Origin: Crocinitomicaceae bacterium
GTDB lineage: Bacteria; Bacteroidota; Bacteroidia; Flavobacteriales_D; Crocinitomicaceae
Assembly (NCBI GenBank): GCA_029249445.1
Contig: JAQWHI010000019.1
Location: forward strand, 271,378-335,377
Direction of reading: 5' to 3'
Length of the DNA: 64,000 nt
Position numbers and translations under genes: made by a program. The notes under the pieces were generated by a model. That model had not been told where the DNA came from. It did no database searches and worked only from the letters and a program-made list of their open reading frames with translations. This document shows, in pieces, positions 27,341 through 36,518 of the stretch. Each line of letters starts with the position of its first letter. The first letter of the stretch is position 1.

Positions 27341-28252
27341 ATGCTCTCTAGGTTCAAAAACCACATTATTCTTCACTTTATCATTCTAATCTTTGGTTTT
27401 ACAGGTATTCTTGGTAAAAAGATATCCTTAGAGCCTACAGCCATTGTCTGGCACAGGGTGTTTATTGCGTTTGTCTCATTGTTTTTTATCATGTTGATTT
27501 TGCGCTCTTCTTTTCGAGTTCCTTCTCGTGGTCGTTTTTTTCAAATCATCGGTATTGGTGGTGTTGTTGGGCTGCATTGGGTCACCTTTTTTAAATCCGT
27601 GCATTTGTCAACAGCTTCTTTTGGTGTACTTTGTTTATCTACAACAACATTACATGTTTCTTGGATTGAGCCACTTGTTATGAAGCGTCCGTTTTCTTGG
27701 GTTGAAGTCGGCCTAAGCCTTCTTGTTGTGTTGGGCATTTATTTTGTTTCACACAACTTTCATGGTGACCAGCTTACAGCGCTTTATTTTGGTCTTTTTT
27801 CTGCTCTTCTTGCGGCAATATTCTCAGTTTACAATGCGAAGTTTGTTAGGGACACGCCTGCCGCTGTTATTTCTTTATACGAAATGGGGGGCGCCACGAT
27901 TGCAATTGCTGGAATGATTGCCTTTTCTGGAAATCTAAATGCAAATCTTTTCATAATGAGTGGAGAAGATTTTTTCTGGCTCACTATTCTTGGAACCGTC
28001 TGTACTTCTTTCGCTTTTCTAATGATTGTTATTGTCACAAAAAAACTAGGCGCTTTTACTGTTTCACTAAGTATAAACTTAGAGCCTGTCTACACATTAA
28101 TCCTTGGAGTTTTAATTTTAAATGAAAATCAAGTGTTAAATCAACGCTTCTATATCGGTGCTGTTTTGATTGTTGGGGTAGTTTTTTTGAATGCATTTAT
28201 AAAACCCTCATATAAGTCAAACAAAACAGTTCAAGATTCCGATAAAAGCTGA
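27341..28252 (+). CDS. EamA-family (DMT superfamily) transporter
   Basis: 303 residues with ten predicted membrane helices in two five-helix repeats, the architecture of drug/metabolite exporters of the EamA family. Repeat landmarks: ILIFGFTGILGKKISLEP with AIVWHRVFIAF in the first half and LGVLILNENQVLNQRFYIG in the second. The start at 27341 gives MLSRFKNHI and agrees with the -7 element just before it. Substrate unknown. Divergent from holB. Confidence 0.85.
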   Translation: MLSRFKNHIILHFIILIFGFTGILGKKISLEPTAIVWHRVFIAFVSLFFIMLILRSSFRVPSRGRFFQIIGIGGVVGLHWVTFFKSVHLSTASFGVLCLSTTTLHVSWIEPLVMKRPFSWVEVGLSLLVVLGIYFVSHNFHGDQLTALYFGLFSALLAAIFSVYNAKFVRDTPAAVISLYEMGGATIAIAGMIAFSGNLNANLFIMSGEDFFWLTILGTVCTSFAFLMIVIVTKKLGAFTVSLSINLEPVYTLILGVLILNENQVLNQRFYIGAVLIVGVVFLNAFIKPSYKSNKTVQDSDKS

Positions 28253-28273
28253 TATAATGACCCTCTTTATTTG

Positions 28274-28281
28274 TACCTTTG
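28274..28281 (+). promoter_or_regulatory. -7 promoter element TACCTTTG
   Basis: Fits TAnnTTTG and lies 28 bases before the ATG (28310) of the universal stress protein gene; it supports the downstream start over 28271. Confidence 0.45.
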
Positions 28282-28309
28282 TTATTACCCTAAACATCAA
28301 AAACGCACT

Positions 28310-29128
28310 ATGCGAAAGAAAAACTTTATCGTCCCTCACGATTTTACCGATGTTGCCAACATCGCTTTAGAGCATGCTATTGCAACGGCTAAGCCCCTGG
28401 ATGCGGAAATTTATTTATTACATGTCGTTTCAAAAGAAAAAGAAATTCGCAACGCTGAAAAAAAACTAGACGAACTTATACAAAAACACGCTTCCTCTGT
28501 AACGTTGATTCCTTCTGTCCGTTTGGGTACTATTTTTGAAGATATTGGGGATTTTGCGGCTGAACACCACTCGGAGCTTATATTCATGGGAACACACGGA
28601 ACGCATGGGTGGCAGCACCTCACCGGAATGAACGCTTTAAAAGTTGTTACACATTCTAGTGTTCCATTTATAATTGTTCAAGAAAAAACAGCAAAAGAAA
28701 CAGGTTATGATGACATTGTTGTTCCTTTGGACCTTAATAAAGAAACGAAACAAAAATTGGCAATTGTAGCCAACATTGCTGCTTATTTTAACTCCCGTGT
28801 TCATGTAATCACACCTGAAGAAACAGATGAGTTTCTGAGCCATCAAGTAAAAGCAAATATTGTCTTTGCAAAGAAGTACTTCGATGAAAGGGGTATTGAG
28901 GTTTCAACAACTGTTGTTCCGGGCTCTGGATTTGACAAACATGTTGTTAAACATGCTGTTGATAACAATGCTGACCTCATTGCAATTATGAACTTGAATA
29001 AAAACAGTGTTTTTGGTGGTCTCTTTTCAAATCACGAAGAATATATGATTACAAATAACGCCCAAATTCCCACACTAATTATGAATCCAATTGAAGGATC
29101 TTTTTCTTTTGCTGCAGATTTTAATTAA
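28310..29128 (+). CDS. Universal stress protein (two UspA domains)
   Basis: 272 residues comprising two UspA folds in tandem (about 1-135 and 140-272). The first domain has FIVPHDFTDVANIALEHAIA and ELIFMGTHGTHGWQHLTGMN (GTHG..); the second has IVVPLDLNKETKQKL and ends HAVDNNADLIAIMNLNKN with a degenerate nucleotide loop. Usp proteins bind ATP or other ligands and act in stress or energy limitation. Chosen start MRKKNFIVPHD follows the first beta strand rule of the family. Followed by a weak hairpin and T-run. Confidence 0.88.
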   Translation: MRKKNFIVPHDFTDVANIALEHAIATAKPLDAEIYLLHVVSKEKEIRNAEKKLDELIQKHASSVTLIPSVRLGTIFEDIGDFAAEHHSELIFMGTHGTHGWQHLTGMNALKVVTHSSVPFIIVQEKTAKETGYDDIVVPLDLNKETKQKLAIVANIAAYFNSRVHVITPEETDEFLSHQVKANIVFAKKYFDERGIEVSTTVVPGSGFDKHVVKHAVDNNADLIAIMNLNKNSVFGGLFSNHEEYMITNNAQIPTLIMNPIEGSFSFAADFN

Positions 29129-29149
29129 ATAAGGGGGTCTTTTCTCTAT

Positions 29150-29176
29150 TGCTTGCCTCCCTTTGGGGGTGGTTTT
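29150..29176 (+). terminator. Possible terminator after the universal stress gene
   Basis: A C-rich/G-rich hairpin (CCTCCC, TTT loop, GGGGGTGG with a T/T mismatch) followed by TTTTTT. It also lies at the 3' end of the convergent sensor gene. Confidence 0.4.
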
Positions 29177-29180
29177 TTGT

Positions 29181-32100
29181 TTAATCAGTATAATTGTTCT
29201 TTTTTAAGCGCTCCTCTACTTCTTTGAGGTTTTGCATTTTCTTTTTCTGCCTTGTTTTAATGGCTGTTTTCGTAAAATACTTGTGCATCTTTAAAAAGCT
29301 TACTTGAATTTCATCCCATTCTTTTCTTGTTTCTATTTTTCCGTGTTCTTTTAATTCTAGGCGTAATTTGTCCGCTATTTCATGAAAATCGTCTCTGCCG
29401 AGATAATCGAGGTCTGCATCACAAATTATTTCTTCAAGATGGGTTGTGGGATTGTGGGGAATTTTCGTCACAAATATCAATTTTTGAATTTTTTGAATGT
29501 GTTGCTCCGTATACCCATACTTTGGTAAAATTTCTCCCGCAAGTCTTGCTCCAATCGGTTCGTTATTATCGTATTCCTCTATGAAGCCGGCATCGTGATA
29601 CGTTGCTGCAGACTTCAACAAAAACAACCCTTCATCTGTAACATTTTCTGATAAGGCGATTCGCTCCGCTGCTCCTACCACATCTTTTGAATGGGCAACC
29701 CCGTGGTAATGAAGCCCTTTGAAAAGTTTCTGCTCCAAAAGCTTCATAATATGACGCTCTGCTTTATAATAATTAATAGAGCTATATAAATAAAGATTAA
29801 CTATTTCTTGAAACCTTGAGTTGGGAGTCAACCCTTCTCCTTTTTCAGAAAGCTCAGGCTTAATTCTATCCACTTCGTACATATCGAGTAATCCCCTGCT
29901 TTTCGATTGAACTTTTCCTTTGTAGGTGCATTCAAAATAGGGCTCAATGTATTGGTGTGTTGCTCCGGTAATTGTCACTTTTCCTGGTCGGCCGAGCATT
30001 TCCATACGTTGAGCCTGATTTACAGTTGCTCCCCAAACATCGTATGCCAAACGCTCGCTCCCTATAACACCAGCAGTGACCTCTCCTGTGTTTACCCCCA
30101 AACGAAGTTCCCAAAACTCTTCACTATTTGCAATAGCATCATTTTTTCGTTTTAACATATACGCTTGGATCTGAAGCGCAGCTACACACGTATCAATAGG
30201 GTTTGTATTATTTCTTACAGGAACCCCTCCTGCGCACATGTATGCATCTCCGATTGTTTTTATTTTTTCTAAGTTGTTTTTAATTATAATTTGATCAAAC
30301 TTGGTAAAATAAATATCTAATTTTTTTACCAGTGCTGAGGCTGTCATTCGATCGGAAATGTGTGTAAACCCAACAAAATCCGTAAACAACACAGACACTT
30401 TTTTATATGCTCTTGCCCTCGATTTTCCTCGTTTTTTTAGTTCTTCCACCGTTGATTCAGGAATAACCTTTTTTAAAAGCTTCTCCGTTTTGTCTTTTTC
30501 TCTTTGTAATAGCTCCTGCTGCCGAACAACTTTGTTTCTCTCTTCTTCTATTTTTTGTTTTTGGGCCTTTATTTTTTCGTTTTTCTTTTGAATTTCGTTT
30601 GTTCGCTTTAGCACTTTTTCCTCTAGCTTTTGTTGCTCTTTCCTTGCTGTAGACATCCTTCTTTTAACATATATAGTCACAACAAAAGCAATAAGAAGTG
30701 CCGATAAACCTCTAAACCACCATGTCTGCCAAAGTGGGGGTAAAATGCTAATTTTTAAAACCGCCGGCGTTTTACTCCAGCTCTCTTCCCCTCTTCTTGC
30801 GTACAGCCTTAAGAAATATTCTCCCGGAGAAAGAGAGTTAAAGTGAATTTTATTCGCATCTGAAGCCTCCAATAAAACAACCCCCTCATCTGACCCTTCA
30901 AGAGTATATTTATAATTAATTAACTCGGAATTGAATAAATCGGAAGGTTGAAAGCTCAGTGTAAAACTCCTATTCTCATAAGGAAAAACAACCTCATTTG
31001 TATTATATATTGGAACATTAAAATAGTCTTTTTGGTCTCCTTTTTTTGTTCTTTCTCCTTCTATTTTTAGTTTGGTAAAAGCAATTCCAATATCAGTTGT
31101 GCTGTTTTTTAGTTCGTCCGGTTGAAAATAGTTGAACCCATAAATCCCCCCAAAAAACAACTCTCCTTGACTTGTTTTCATAAAAGCACCAAGATTAAAC
31201 TCATTGCTCATTAAACCATGTGCCTCAGTGTACGTCTTTATTCTTCTTCTGTTTTTACTAAAAGAGCAAAGCCCCTTATTCGTACTCAACCACAACGTTT
31301 TTCTATCGTCTGCGACAACGCTATAAATTACATCGTTTGGAAGTCCGTGTGATTTATTATAAACAACTGTTTTTTTTGTGTTTTCATCCCACAGTAAAAG
31401 TCCTGATCCGCTTGTTCCTAACCAAAAAACGCCATTACCTTTAGTGTATATTGAATTTATATAATCCTTGCTCGCTTTTTTAATGTAAATATTGAATTGG
31501 TAGGGATGTATTGTTGGGGCGCCGTTTTTAACCGATAAGACATTCAGCCCACCAGAACTTGTTGTGAACCAAATTGTTCCGCTATTATCCTTGTATGAAA
31601 GTCGACACGCCCCCTTACTAATTGTTTGAGTTGGGTTGGTTGGGTTGTGTTCAAATTTTTGAATTTTTCCTGTTTTTGAACTATATAAAAGAACTCCGTC
31701 TGAAGTTGAAACAAAATAGTTGTCTTCTTTCCAAAAACATATCGAATAGGCGCGGTTGTGCTTTACAGATGCGTTTTTATCATTTGTTTCTAACTTTGTG
31801 TACTTATAATTTGATCCATCAATAGCTAATTCATAAAGGCCATCAGCACAGGCAACAAGCAGCCTGTTTTTAGATATTGTTGCAATTGAAAGAACCATTC
31901 TTTCTCCCCCTGCCGCTTCCAACCCTTTCTCCCGCCTTGTATAATGAGTGTATTTGCCTGTCTCCCTATTTAATTTTGAAACACCTGTTTGTGTTCCAAT
32001 ATAAATTGTTTTTCCCGCTGAGGATTCTTGAAAACACCAAACGCTTGCTGAAGGAATACCGTTGTCGCTCTTTCCGCTTGGACCAGCACCCAAGATTCCC

Positions 32101-33092
32101 CTATTTCTTGGGTTAAACGCAGACAAACCGCGATTTGACCCAATCCAAATTATTCCTGAATTATCAGTAAAAACAGTGTTAATGTCATTAAATAACAAGG
32201 TGTTTTTTTGAAAAATATCTTCAGTAAATTGGCGTGTTTTTTTGTTTTTTTCTATTAAAAACAAACCCTCGCCTGTTGTTGTAATTACCCACCCGAATGA
32301 AGCGTTAAAATAAGCATCGGTAATATTTGTGTTTTTTGAATTAACAGATGGTAACTCTAATGTTTTCAGCACCTCTTGTTTTTGAATATTCAATTCGTAT
32401 ATCCCATTATTGGTAATAAATAAAATTGTTTTCTTATCTTTTGTTTTTATGTTGTTTACCTGAACCCTACTTCTCTGTTCACTTTTTAACTCTATTTCAC
32501 TTAACTTTTTTGATTGATTATCATACAGAAGCACTCCCTTGTCTTTAGAGGATACAATTATTTTTCCTAATGGTGTACAAAAAATATTTGTTGCCTTCCG
32601 TGATGGAATCTCAATAATGTGTGATTTAAATTTTTTCGTCGTTTTATCGAAACTATAAACCCCTGCTTCAGCGCTAGCAATCCATATTTTTTGATCTTCT
32701 CCAATTGAGATATCCTCTATTTGAAATGACTCTCCATCTTTAGGAAAATAAGAAGAAAATTTTTCTGTTTGTTTGTTGTATTGAGTCAGTCCATTATTGG
32801 TTCCAAACCATAAATTTCCTTTTTTATCTTTTGTTGCACAACGAATGTACTCACTTTCAAGGCCATATGTATCACTCGAAGTGAAAACCTCAAATGTCTT
32901 GCCATCAAAACGATTTAATCCATCTTGTGTTCCTACCCATAAGGAATTCAGGTCGTCTTGGATGATACATAGCGCCGAACTTTGAGAAAGACCATCGTTT
33001 ATTGTATAATTTTTAAACCGTATTTCATTTTGTCCAAAAGTAAAATTGGAAAAAAAAATGCAAAACAATAAAGAAACAATAGCGGGAAACAT
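29181..33092 (-). CDS. Propeller sensor fused to adenylate cyclase and HD phosphohydrolase
   Basis: 1303 residues. Order: signal peptide (1-20), two-component-regulator-type beta-propeller repeats (about 25-650, for example SLWVGTQDGLNRFDG), Y_Y_Y Ig-like domain (about 705-785), one membrane helix (about 791-810), coiled coil (about 815-880), class III nucleotide cyclase (about 895-1078), and HD domain (about 1105-1270). In the cyclase, metal ligands are D905 and D949, base-recognising residues are K945 and D1018 (the adenylate cyclase pair, not Glu/Cys of guanylate cyclases), and transition-state residues N1025 and R1029 are kept. The HD domain keeps H1130/H1134, H1166-D1167 and D1225/D1227. 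It should sense a periplasmic ligand and make cAMP; the HD domain could hydrolyse a cyclic nucleotide (inference). Confidence 0.88.
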   Translation of the reverse strand: MFPAIVSLLFCIFFSNFTFGQNEIRFKNYTINDGLSQSSALCIIQDDLNSLWVGTQDGLNRFDGKTFEVFTSSDTYGLESEYIRCATKDKKGNLWFGTNNGLTQYNKQTEKFSSYFPKDGESFQIEDISIGEDQKIWIASAEAGVYSFDKTTKKFKSHIIEIPSRKATNIFCTPLGKIIVSSKDKGVLLYDNQSKKLSEIELKSEQRSRVQVNNIKTKDKKTILFITNNGIYELNIQKQEVLKTLELPSVNSKNTNITDAYFNASFGWVITTTGEGLFLIEKNKKTRQFTEDIFQKNTLLFNDINTVFTDNSGIIWIGSNRGLSAFNPRNRGILGAGPSGKSDNGIPSASVWCFQESSAGKTIYIGTQTGVSKLNRETGKYTHYTRREKGLEAAGGERMVLSIATISKNRLLVACADGLYELAIDGSNYKYTKLETNDKNASVKHNRAYSICFWKEDNYFVSTSDGVLLYSSKTGKIQKFEHNPTNPTQTISKGACRLSYKDNSGTIWFTTSSGGLNVLSVKNGAPTIHPYQFNIYIKKASKDYINSIYTKGNGVFWLGTSGSGLLLWDENTKKTVVYNKSHGLPNDVIYSVVADDRKTLWLSTNKGLCSFSKNRRRIKTYTEAHGLMSNEFNLGAFMKTSQGELFFGGIYGFNYFQPDELKNSTTDIGIAFTKLKIEGERTKKGDQKDYFNVPIYNTNEVVFPYENRSFTLSFQPSDLFNSELINYKYTLEGSDEGVVLLEASDANKIHFNSLSPGEYFLRLYARRGEESWSKTPAVLKISILPPLWQTWWFRGLSALLIAFVVTIYVKRRMSTARKEQQKLEEKVLKRTNEIQKKNEKIKAQKQKIEEERNKVVRQQELLQREKDKTEKLLKKVIPESTVEELKKRGKSRARAYKKVSVLFTDFVGFTHISDRMTASALVKKLDIYFTKFDQIIIKNNLEKIKTIGDAYMCAGGVPVRNNTNPIDTCVAALQIQAYMLKRKNDAIANSEEFWELRLGVNTGEVTAGVIGSERLAYDVWGATVNQAQRMEMLGRPGKVTITGATHQYIEPYFECTYKGKVQSKSRGLLDMYEVDRIKPELSEKGEGLTPNSRFQEIVNLYLYSSINYYKAERHIMKLLEQKLFKGLHYHGVAHSKDVVGAAERIALSENVTDEGLFLLKSAATYHDAGFIEEYDNNEPIGARLAGEILPKYGYTEQHIQKIQKLIFVTKIPHNPTTHLEEIICDADLDYLGRDDFHEIADKLRLELKEHGKIETRKEWDEIQVSFLKMHKYFTKTAIKTRQKKKMQNLKEVEERLKKNNYTD

Positions 33093-33121
33093 GTACTATG
33101 AAAATACCATAAATTTAGCGC

Positions 33122-33646
33122 TTATTCATTGTTTTGAGTTTCGTTTGCTGGAGTTGGTACAATTGCGGAGTTTTCTAAATCTCTATCGAACAAATACAAA
33201 CCTGCTTTATCCCCGCCGATCATTTTTATTTTATCTACTATCGTTCGAGCCAAAGCTTCTTCTTCAAGCTGCTCAGAAACATACCACTGAATAAAATTAT
33301 GTGTTGTATAATCTTTTTCCTGTAAACATATATCTACCAAGTTATTGATGCTCTCTGTAACTCTTAATTCATGTTCTAATAATGATTCAAAAACATTTGA
33401 AATCGATTCAAACGTTTTTTGTGGTGCTCCCAAGCCGGGTATAATTGCTCTGCCTCCTCTTTCATTAACAAACTTCACGAGTTTCAACATATGAAATCTC
33501 TCCTCATCGGAATGGAGGTATAAAAATTTAGCTGTTCCGTTGAACCCTTCAGCCTCTGCCCATGAAGCCATTGACAAATAAAACTGTGAAGAGGATGCTT
33601 CTTTCTCTATTTGCATGTTTAATGCTTTTTCTACTCTTTCATTCAT
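33122..33646 (-). CDS. ftnA: Non-heme ferritin
   Basis: 174-residue four-helix ferritin that oxidises Fe(II) and stores iron in a 24-subunit shell. Ferroxidase ligands are visible: E16 (IEKEASSS), E49 and H52 (DEERFHML), E93 or E91 (LLEHEL), Q126 and E129 (SEQLEEE). The C-terminal helix (KAGLYLFDRDL) is typical of bacterial Ftn. A candidate -7 element lies 16 bases upstream. Confidence 0.94.
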   Translation of the reverse strand: MNERVEKALNMQIEKEASSSQFYLSMASWAEAEGFNGTAKFLYLHSDEERFHMLKLVKFVNERGGRAIIPGLGAPQKTFESISNVFESLLEHELRVTESINNLVDICLQEKDYTTHNFIQWYVSEQLEEEALARTIVDKIKMIGGDKAGLYLFDRDLENSAIVPTPANETQNNE

Positions 33647-33662
33647 GGCGTACTATTTTTCA

Positions 33663-33670
33663 CAAAGTTA
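33663..33670 (-). promoter_or_regulatory. -7 promoter element TAACTTTG
   Basis: Reads CAAAGTTA on the + strand and fits TAnnTTTG; it ends 16 bases before the ferritin ATG. Confidence 0.45.
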
Positions 33671-33726
33671 TCATTATCAGTTTAATTCTTTTAAAAGAAC
33701 TGTTAAGAATTTTTCTAAATTAAGCG

Positions 33727-33734
33727 TATCTTCG
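33727..33734 (+). promoter_or_regulatory. -7-like element TATCTTCG before rnr
   Basis: One mismatch to TAnnTTTG (C for T at the seventh base). It ends 5 bases before the rnr ATG. Confidence 0.35.
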
Positions 33735-33739
33735 CAAAT

Positions 33740-35875
33740 ATGTCCAAACGTAAAAAGCCTTCTAAAAAGAAGCTTAAGCACAGTTTAAACCATATTATAC
33801 AAAAGGTTTTTACTAGTCATCCTGAAACATCTCTCACGCATAAGCAAGTATGTTCACTTATTGATGTTCGGGAAGGCGCTTTACGTAAATTAACCTATAG
33901 TGTTCTTGAAGATTTAGTGCAGTCTAATTTTTTGAAAAGTGCTGGACATGGAAAATATGAACTGAATACAGCCACGAACTATCTTGAAGGTATTATTCAA
34001 CTTACGCAACGCGGAGCAGGATACGTTATTCTTGATGATTCCAAAACTTCAGATATTTTTATTCATCCTAAAAATATCAATCAGGCATTGGATGGTGATC
34101 GTGTTAAAGTTCAAATGATTAATAAAAAAAATAACTCAAAACTTGAAGGATCAATTGTTGATGTTATTGAACGTGAACGAACGCAATTTGTTGGTACAAT
34201 TAAATCGAATGAAAAATTTGCCTTTCTCATTCCAGATAATTCAAGAGTTGGAACCGATATTTACCTTCCAAAAGAAAAATTAAATGGTGCAAAACATGGT
34301 GATAAAGCATTAGTAAAAATCACAAAATGGCCGAAATCTGCTGATAGTCCTTATGGTGAAGTAATAGAATCTTTAGGAAATGAAGGAGGTAATAATACTG
34401 AAATGATTAGTATTCTTGTTAACCAAGGTATTGAATACACTTTTCCTGATGCTGTTTTAACTCAAGCTGAATCTGTTGGTATGGGTTTGGATCCAAAAGA
34501 AGTTGATAAAAGACGAGATTTTCGATCCATCACAACCTTTACAATTGACCCTCTTGACGCAAAAGATTTTGATGATGCAATTTCTTTTAAGCGTTTAAAA
34601 AATGGCAATATTGAGGTTGGTGTTCATATTGCTGATGTCAGTCATTATGTTCAACCTGGAACACCAATGGATGTTGAAGCTTTGAAACGATCCAACTCTG
34701 TATACTTAGTTGATCGTGTTATACCAATGCTTCCGGAACAATTATCGAATTTAGCATGTTCACTTCGTCCAAATGAAGATAAATTCAGTTTTTCTGCAGT
34801 TTTTGAAATGGATGAAAGTGGAACTATTCACTCCCGGTGGTTTGGAAAAACAGTAATTCATTCCAACCGAAGATTTACATATGAACAAGCACAGGAAATT
34901 ATAGAGGGAGCAACAGGTGATTATAGCAATGAGATAATTATTTTAGATAAAATCGCTAAAATTTTGCGAAAAAATAGGCTTAATTCAGGGGCTATGAATA
35001 TTGAATCTGAAGAAGTTCGCTTTCGTTTAGATGACGAAGGACATCCAGATGAAGTTGTTATTAAACGTTCAAAGGACGCCCATAAACTAGTTGAAGAGTT
35101 TATGCTTTTAGCGAACAAAAATGTAGCAGAGTTTATTACAAGTAGAGGAAAAGCTGGGTCAAAAATTCCTTTTATTTATCGATGTCATGATAAACCTAAT
35201 CCTGAAAAAACAGCTCTTTTTAATCTTTTCATACAAAAATTCGGGTACCAAATTGATTTAGAAGATGAAAATAAAATTTCCAAAAACATAAATAAACTCC
35301 TCTCTGACGTTCGATTAAAGAACGAATATTCGATTATTCAAACAATGGCGATTCGCTCAATGGCAAAAGCAATTTATGACACACAAAATATAGGACATTA
35401 TGGATTGGCATTTGAAACCTACACACACTTCACCTCCCCAATCCGTCGTTATGCAGATCTTGTTGTTCATAGGGTGTTACAGGAAGAATTAACACATAAA
35501 AATCACCGTTATGGTGCTACTTTAGATGATGTATGTAAACGCATTTCAAGGATGGAACGGAAAGCAGTTGAAGCTGAACGTGAAAGCACAAAGTACTTTC
35601 AAACACTTTTTGTTGTAGATAAAATTGGGGAGGTTTTTGACGGCACCGTTTCAGGTATTGCAGAGTTTGGAATGTTTGTTCGTATGGATGATAACCAGTG
35701 TGAAGGAATGGTCCCAATTTCAGAAATTCCTGGTGACCGTTTTTCTTTTGATGTGGAATCTTATTGTATCCGAGGAGCTCGACATAAAAAAGAATATACA
35801 ATCGGTGATAAAGTCAAAGTCAGAATTTATGAAGTTTCAACACGAAAAAGAACGATTGATTTAGAAATGGTTTAA
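33740..35875 (+). CDS. rnr: Ribonuclease R
   Basis: 711-residue RNB-family 3'-5' exoribonuclease that degrades structured RNA. Order: basic N-terminus with helix-turn-helix-like segment (1-75), cold-shock domains (about 80-220), RNB domain (about 250-590) and C-terminal S1 domain (about 635-711). RNB signature TIDPLDAKDFDDAISF contains the catalytic aspartates; GVHIADVSHYVQPGTPMD and TSPIRRYADLVVHR are also diagnostic. The S1 domain begins GEVFDGTVSGIAEFGMFV. Ends at the left border of the gene-free AT-rich region. Confidence 0.97.
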   Translation: MSKRKKPSKKKLKHSLNHIIQKVFTSHPETSLTHKQVCSLIDVREGALRKLTYSVLEDLVQSNFLKSAGHGKYELNTATNYLEGIIQLTQRGAGYVILDDSKTSDIFIHPKNINQALDGDRVKVQMINKKNNSKLEGSIVDVIERERTQFVGTIKSNEKFAFLIPDNSRVGTDIYLPKEKLNGAKHGDKALVKITKWPKSADSPYGEVIESLGNEGGNNTEMISILVNQGIEYTFPDAVLTQAESVGMGLDPKEVDKRRDFRSITTFTIDPLDAKDFDDAISFKRLKNGNIEVGVHIADVSHYVQPGTPMDVEALKRSNSVYLVDRVIPMLPEQLSNLACSLRPNEDKFSFSAVFEMDESGTIHSRWFGKTVIHSNRRFTYEQAQEIIEGATGDYSNEIIILDKIAKILRKNRLNSGAMNIESEEVRFRLDDEGHPDEVVIKRSKDAHKLVEEFMLLANKNVAEFITSRGKAGSKIPFIYRCHDKPNPEKTALFNLFIQKFGYQIDLEDENKISKNINKLLSDVRLKNEYSIIQTMAIRSMAKAIYDTQNIGHYGLAFETYTHFTSPIRRYADLVVHRVLQEELTHKNHRYGATLDDVCKRISRMERKAVEAERESTKYFQTLFVVDKIGEVFDGTVSGIAEFGMFVRMDDNQCEGMVPISEIPGDRFSFDVESYCIRGARHKKEYTIGDKVKVRIYEVSTRKRTIDLEMV

Positions 35876-36213
35876 TCCATTTTATCGTTAATCTGATTTT
35901 GACTTTTATCCATTTCATTTTGCTGATAATCAACTGTTTAAACATTACCTCTACTTAAGATAGTATCTTTTTTTAAAACATCCTAATTTCACTTTTTCGA
36001 TTCATAATTAATTATATAATTAAATATTTATTTATAAAAAGTTTAATTATTCTTTTTATTAAGGCTGTTAATATGTTTGAAAACAAATTTTTAATTGTTT
36101 GTTATTTACGTTATTAAAAATACAGTGGTAGATATTAACACGTTATACATAGATCTTTTTTAGTAGTAATAGACATTATAGTGTTTATTAACAATTATAC
36201 GAATTGCAAGAGT

Positions 36214-36222
36214 TGTGGATAG
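36214..36222 (-). promoter_or_regulatory. DnaA-box-like site (CTATCCACA)
   Basis: 8/9 match to TTATCCACA, first base differs. Same orientation as the second site 37 bases further on. Confidence 0.35.
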
Positions 36223-36259
36223 AAACTTTTTAGAAATGGATATTTTTAAGTGAATATGA

Positions 36260-36268
36260 TGTAGATAA
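36260..36268 (-). promoter_or_regulatory. DnaA-box-like site (TTATCTACA)
   Basis: 8/9 match to TTATCCACA (T for C at base six). Lies in the AT-rich gap between rnr and rpiB. Confidence 0.35.
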
Positions 36269-36474
36269 ACTTTAAATAAAAACCAGTTAACTTTTTTGGA
36301 TTGGAAAAAATAAGTTTGGATTGTAAAAATATTTTATTTTTCAAAGAAAAAGTTTTAGTTTGTTTTCAAGAGTAATAAACAAATTTTATTCATTATTGGT
36401 GAATAAATAAAATATGAAACCCCTTCTATTAAAAGGAATTGGTTGTATTTGGTTTCTTGTTTGTTTAAAACTTG

Positions 36475-36502
36475 TTGTAAATGTTAATATGATATAGATT
36501 TG
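36475..36502 (+). promoter_or_regulatory. rpiB promoter, -33 TTG and -7 TAGATTTG
   Basis: TTG at 36475-36477 and TAGATTTG at 36495-36502 are separated by 17 bases, a complete fit to the Bacteroidetes TTG-N17-23-TAnnTTTG arrangement. The transcript should begin about 10 bases before the rpiB ATG. Confidence 0.6.
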
Positions 36503-36518
36503 TATAAAACCAGACAAT

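Larger units (their letters stand above)
35876..36518. other. oriC: AT-rich gene-free region, candidate chromosomal origin
   Basis: 643 bases without any credible gene, the longest such gap in the window, and markedly AT-rich (long runs of T, A and TA around 35995-36060). It carries two 8/9 matches to the DnaA box TTATCCACA on the minus strand (36214-36222 and 36260-36268) and weaker 7/9 sites at 35907-35915 and 36143-36151. It sits where + strand composition changes from C-rich to G-rich, and two parS sites lie about 10.5 kb to the right. dnaA is not adjacent, so this is an inference; the right end also holds the rpiB promoter. Confidence 0.45.
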
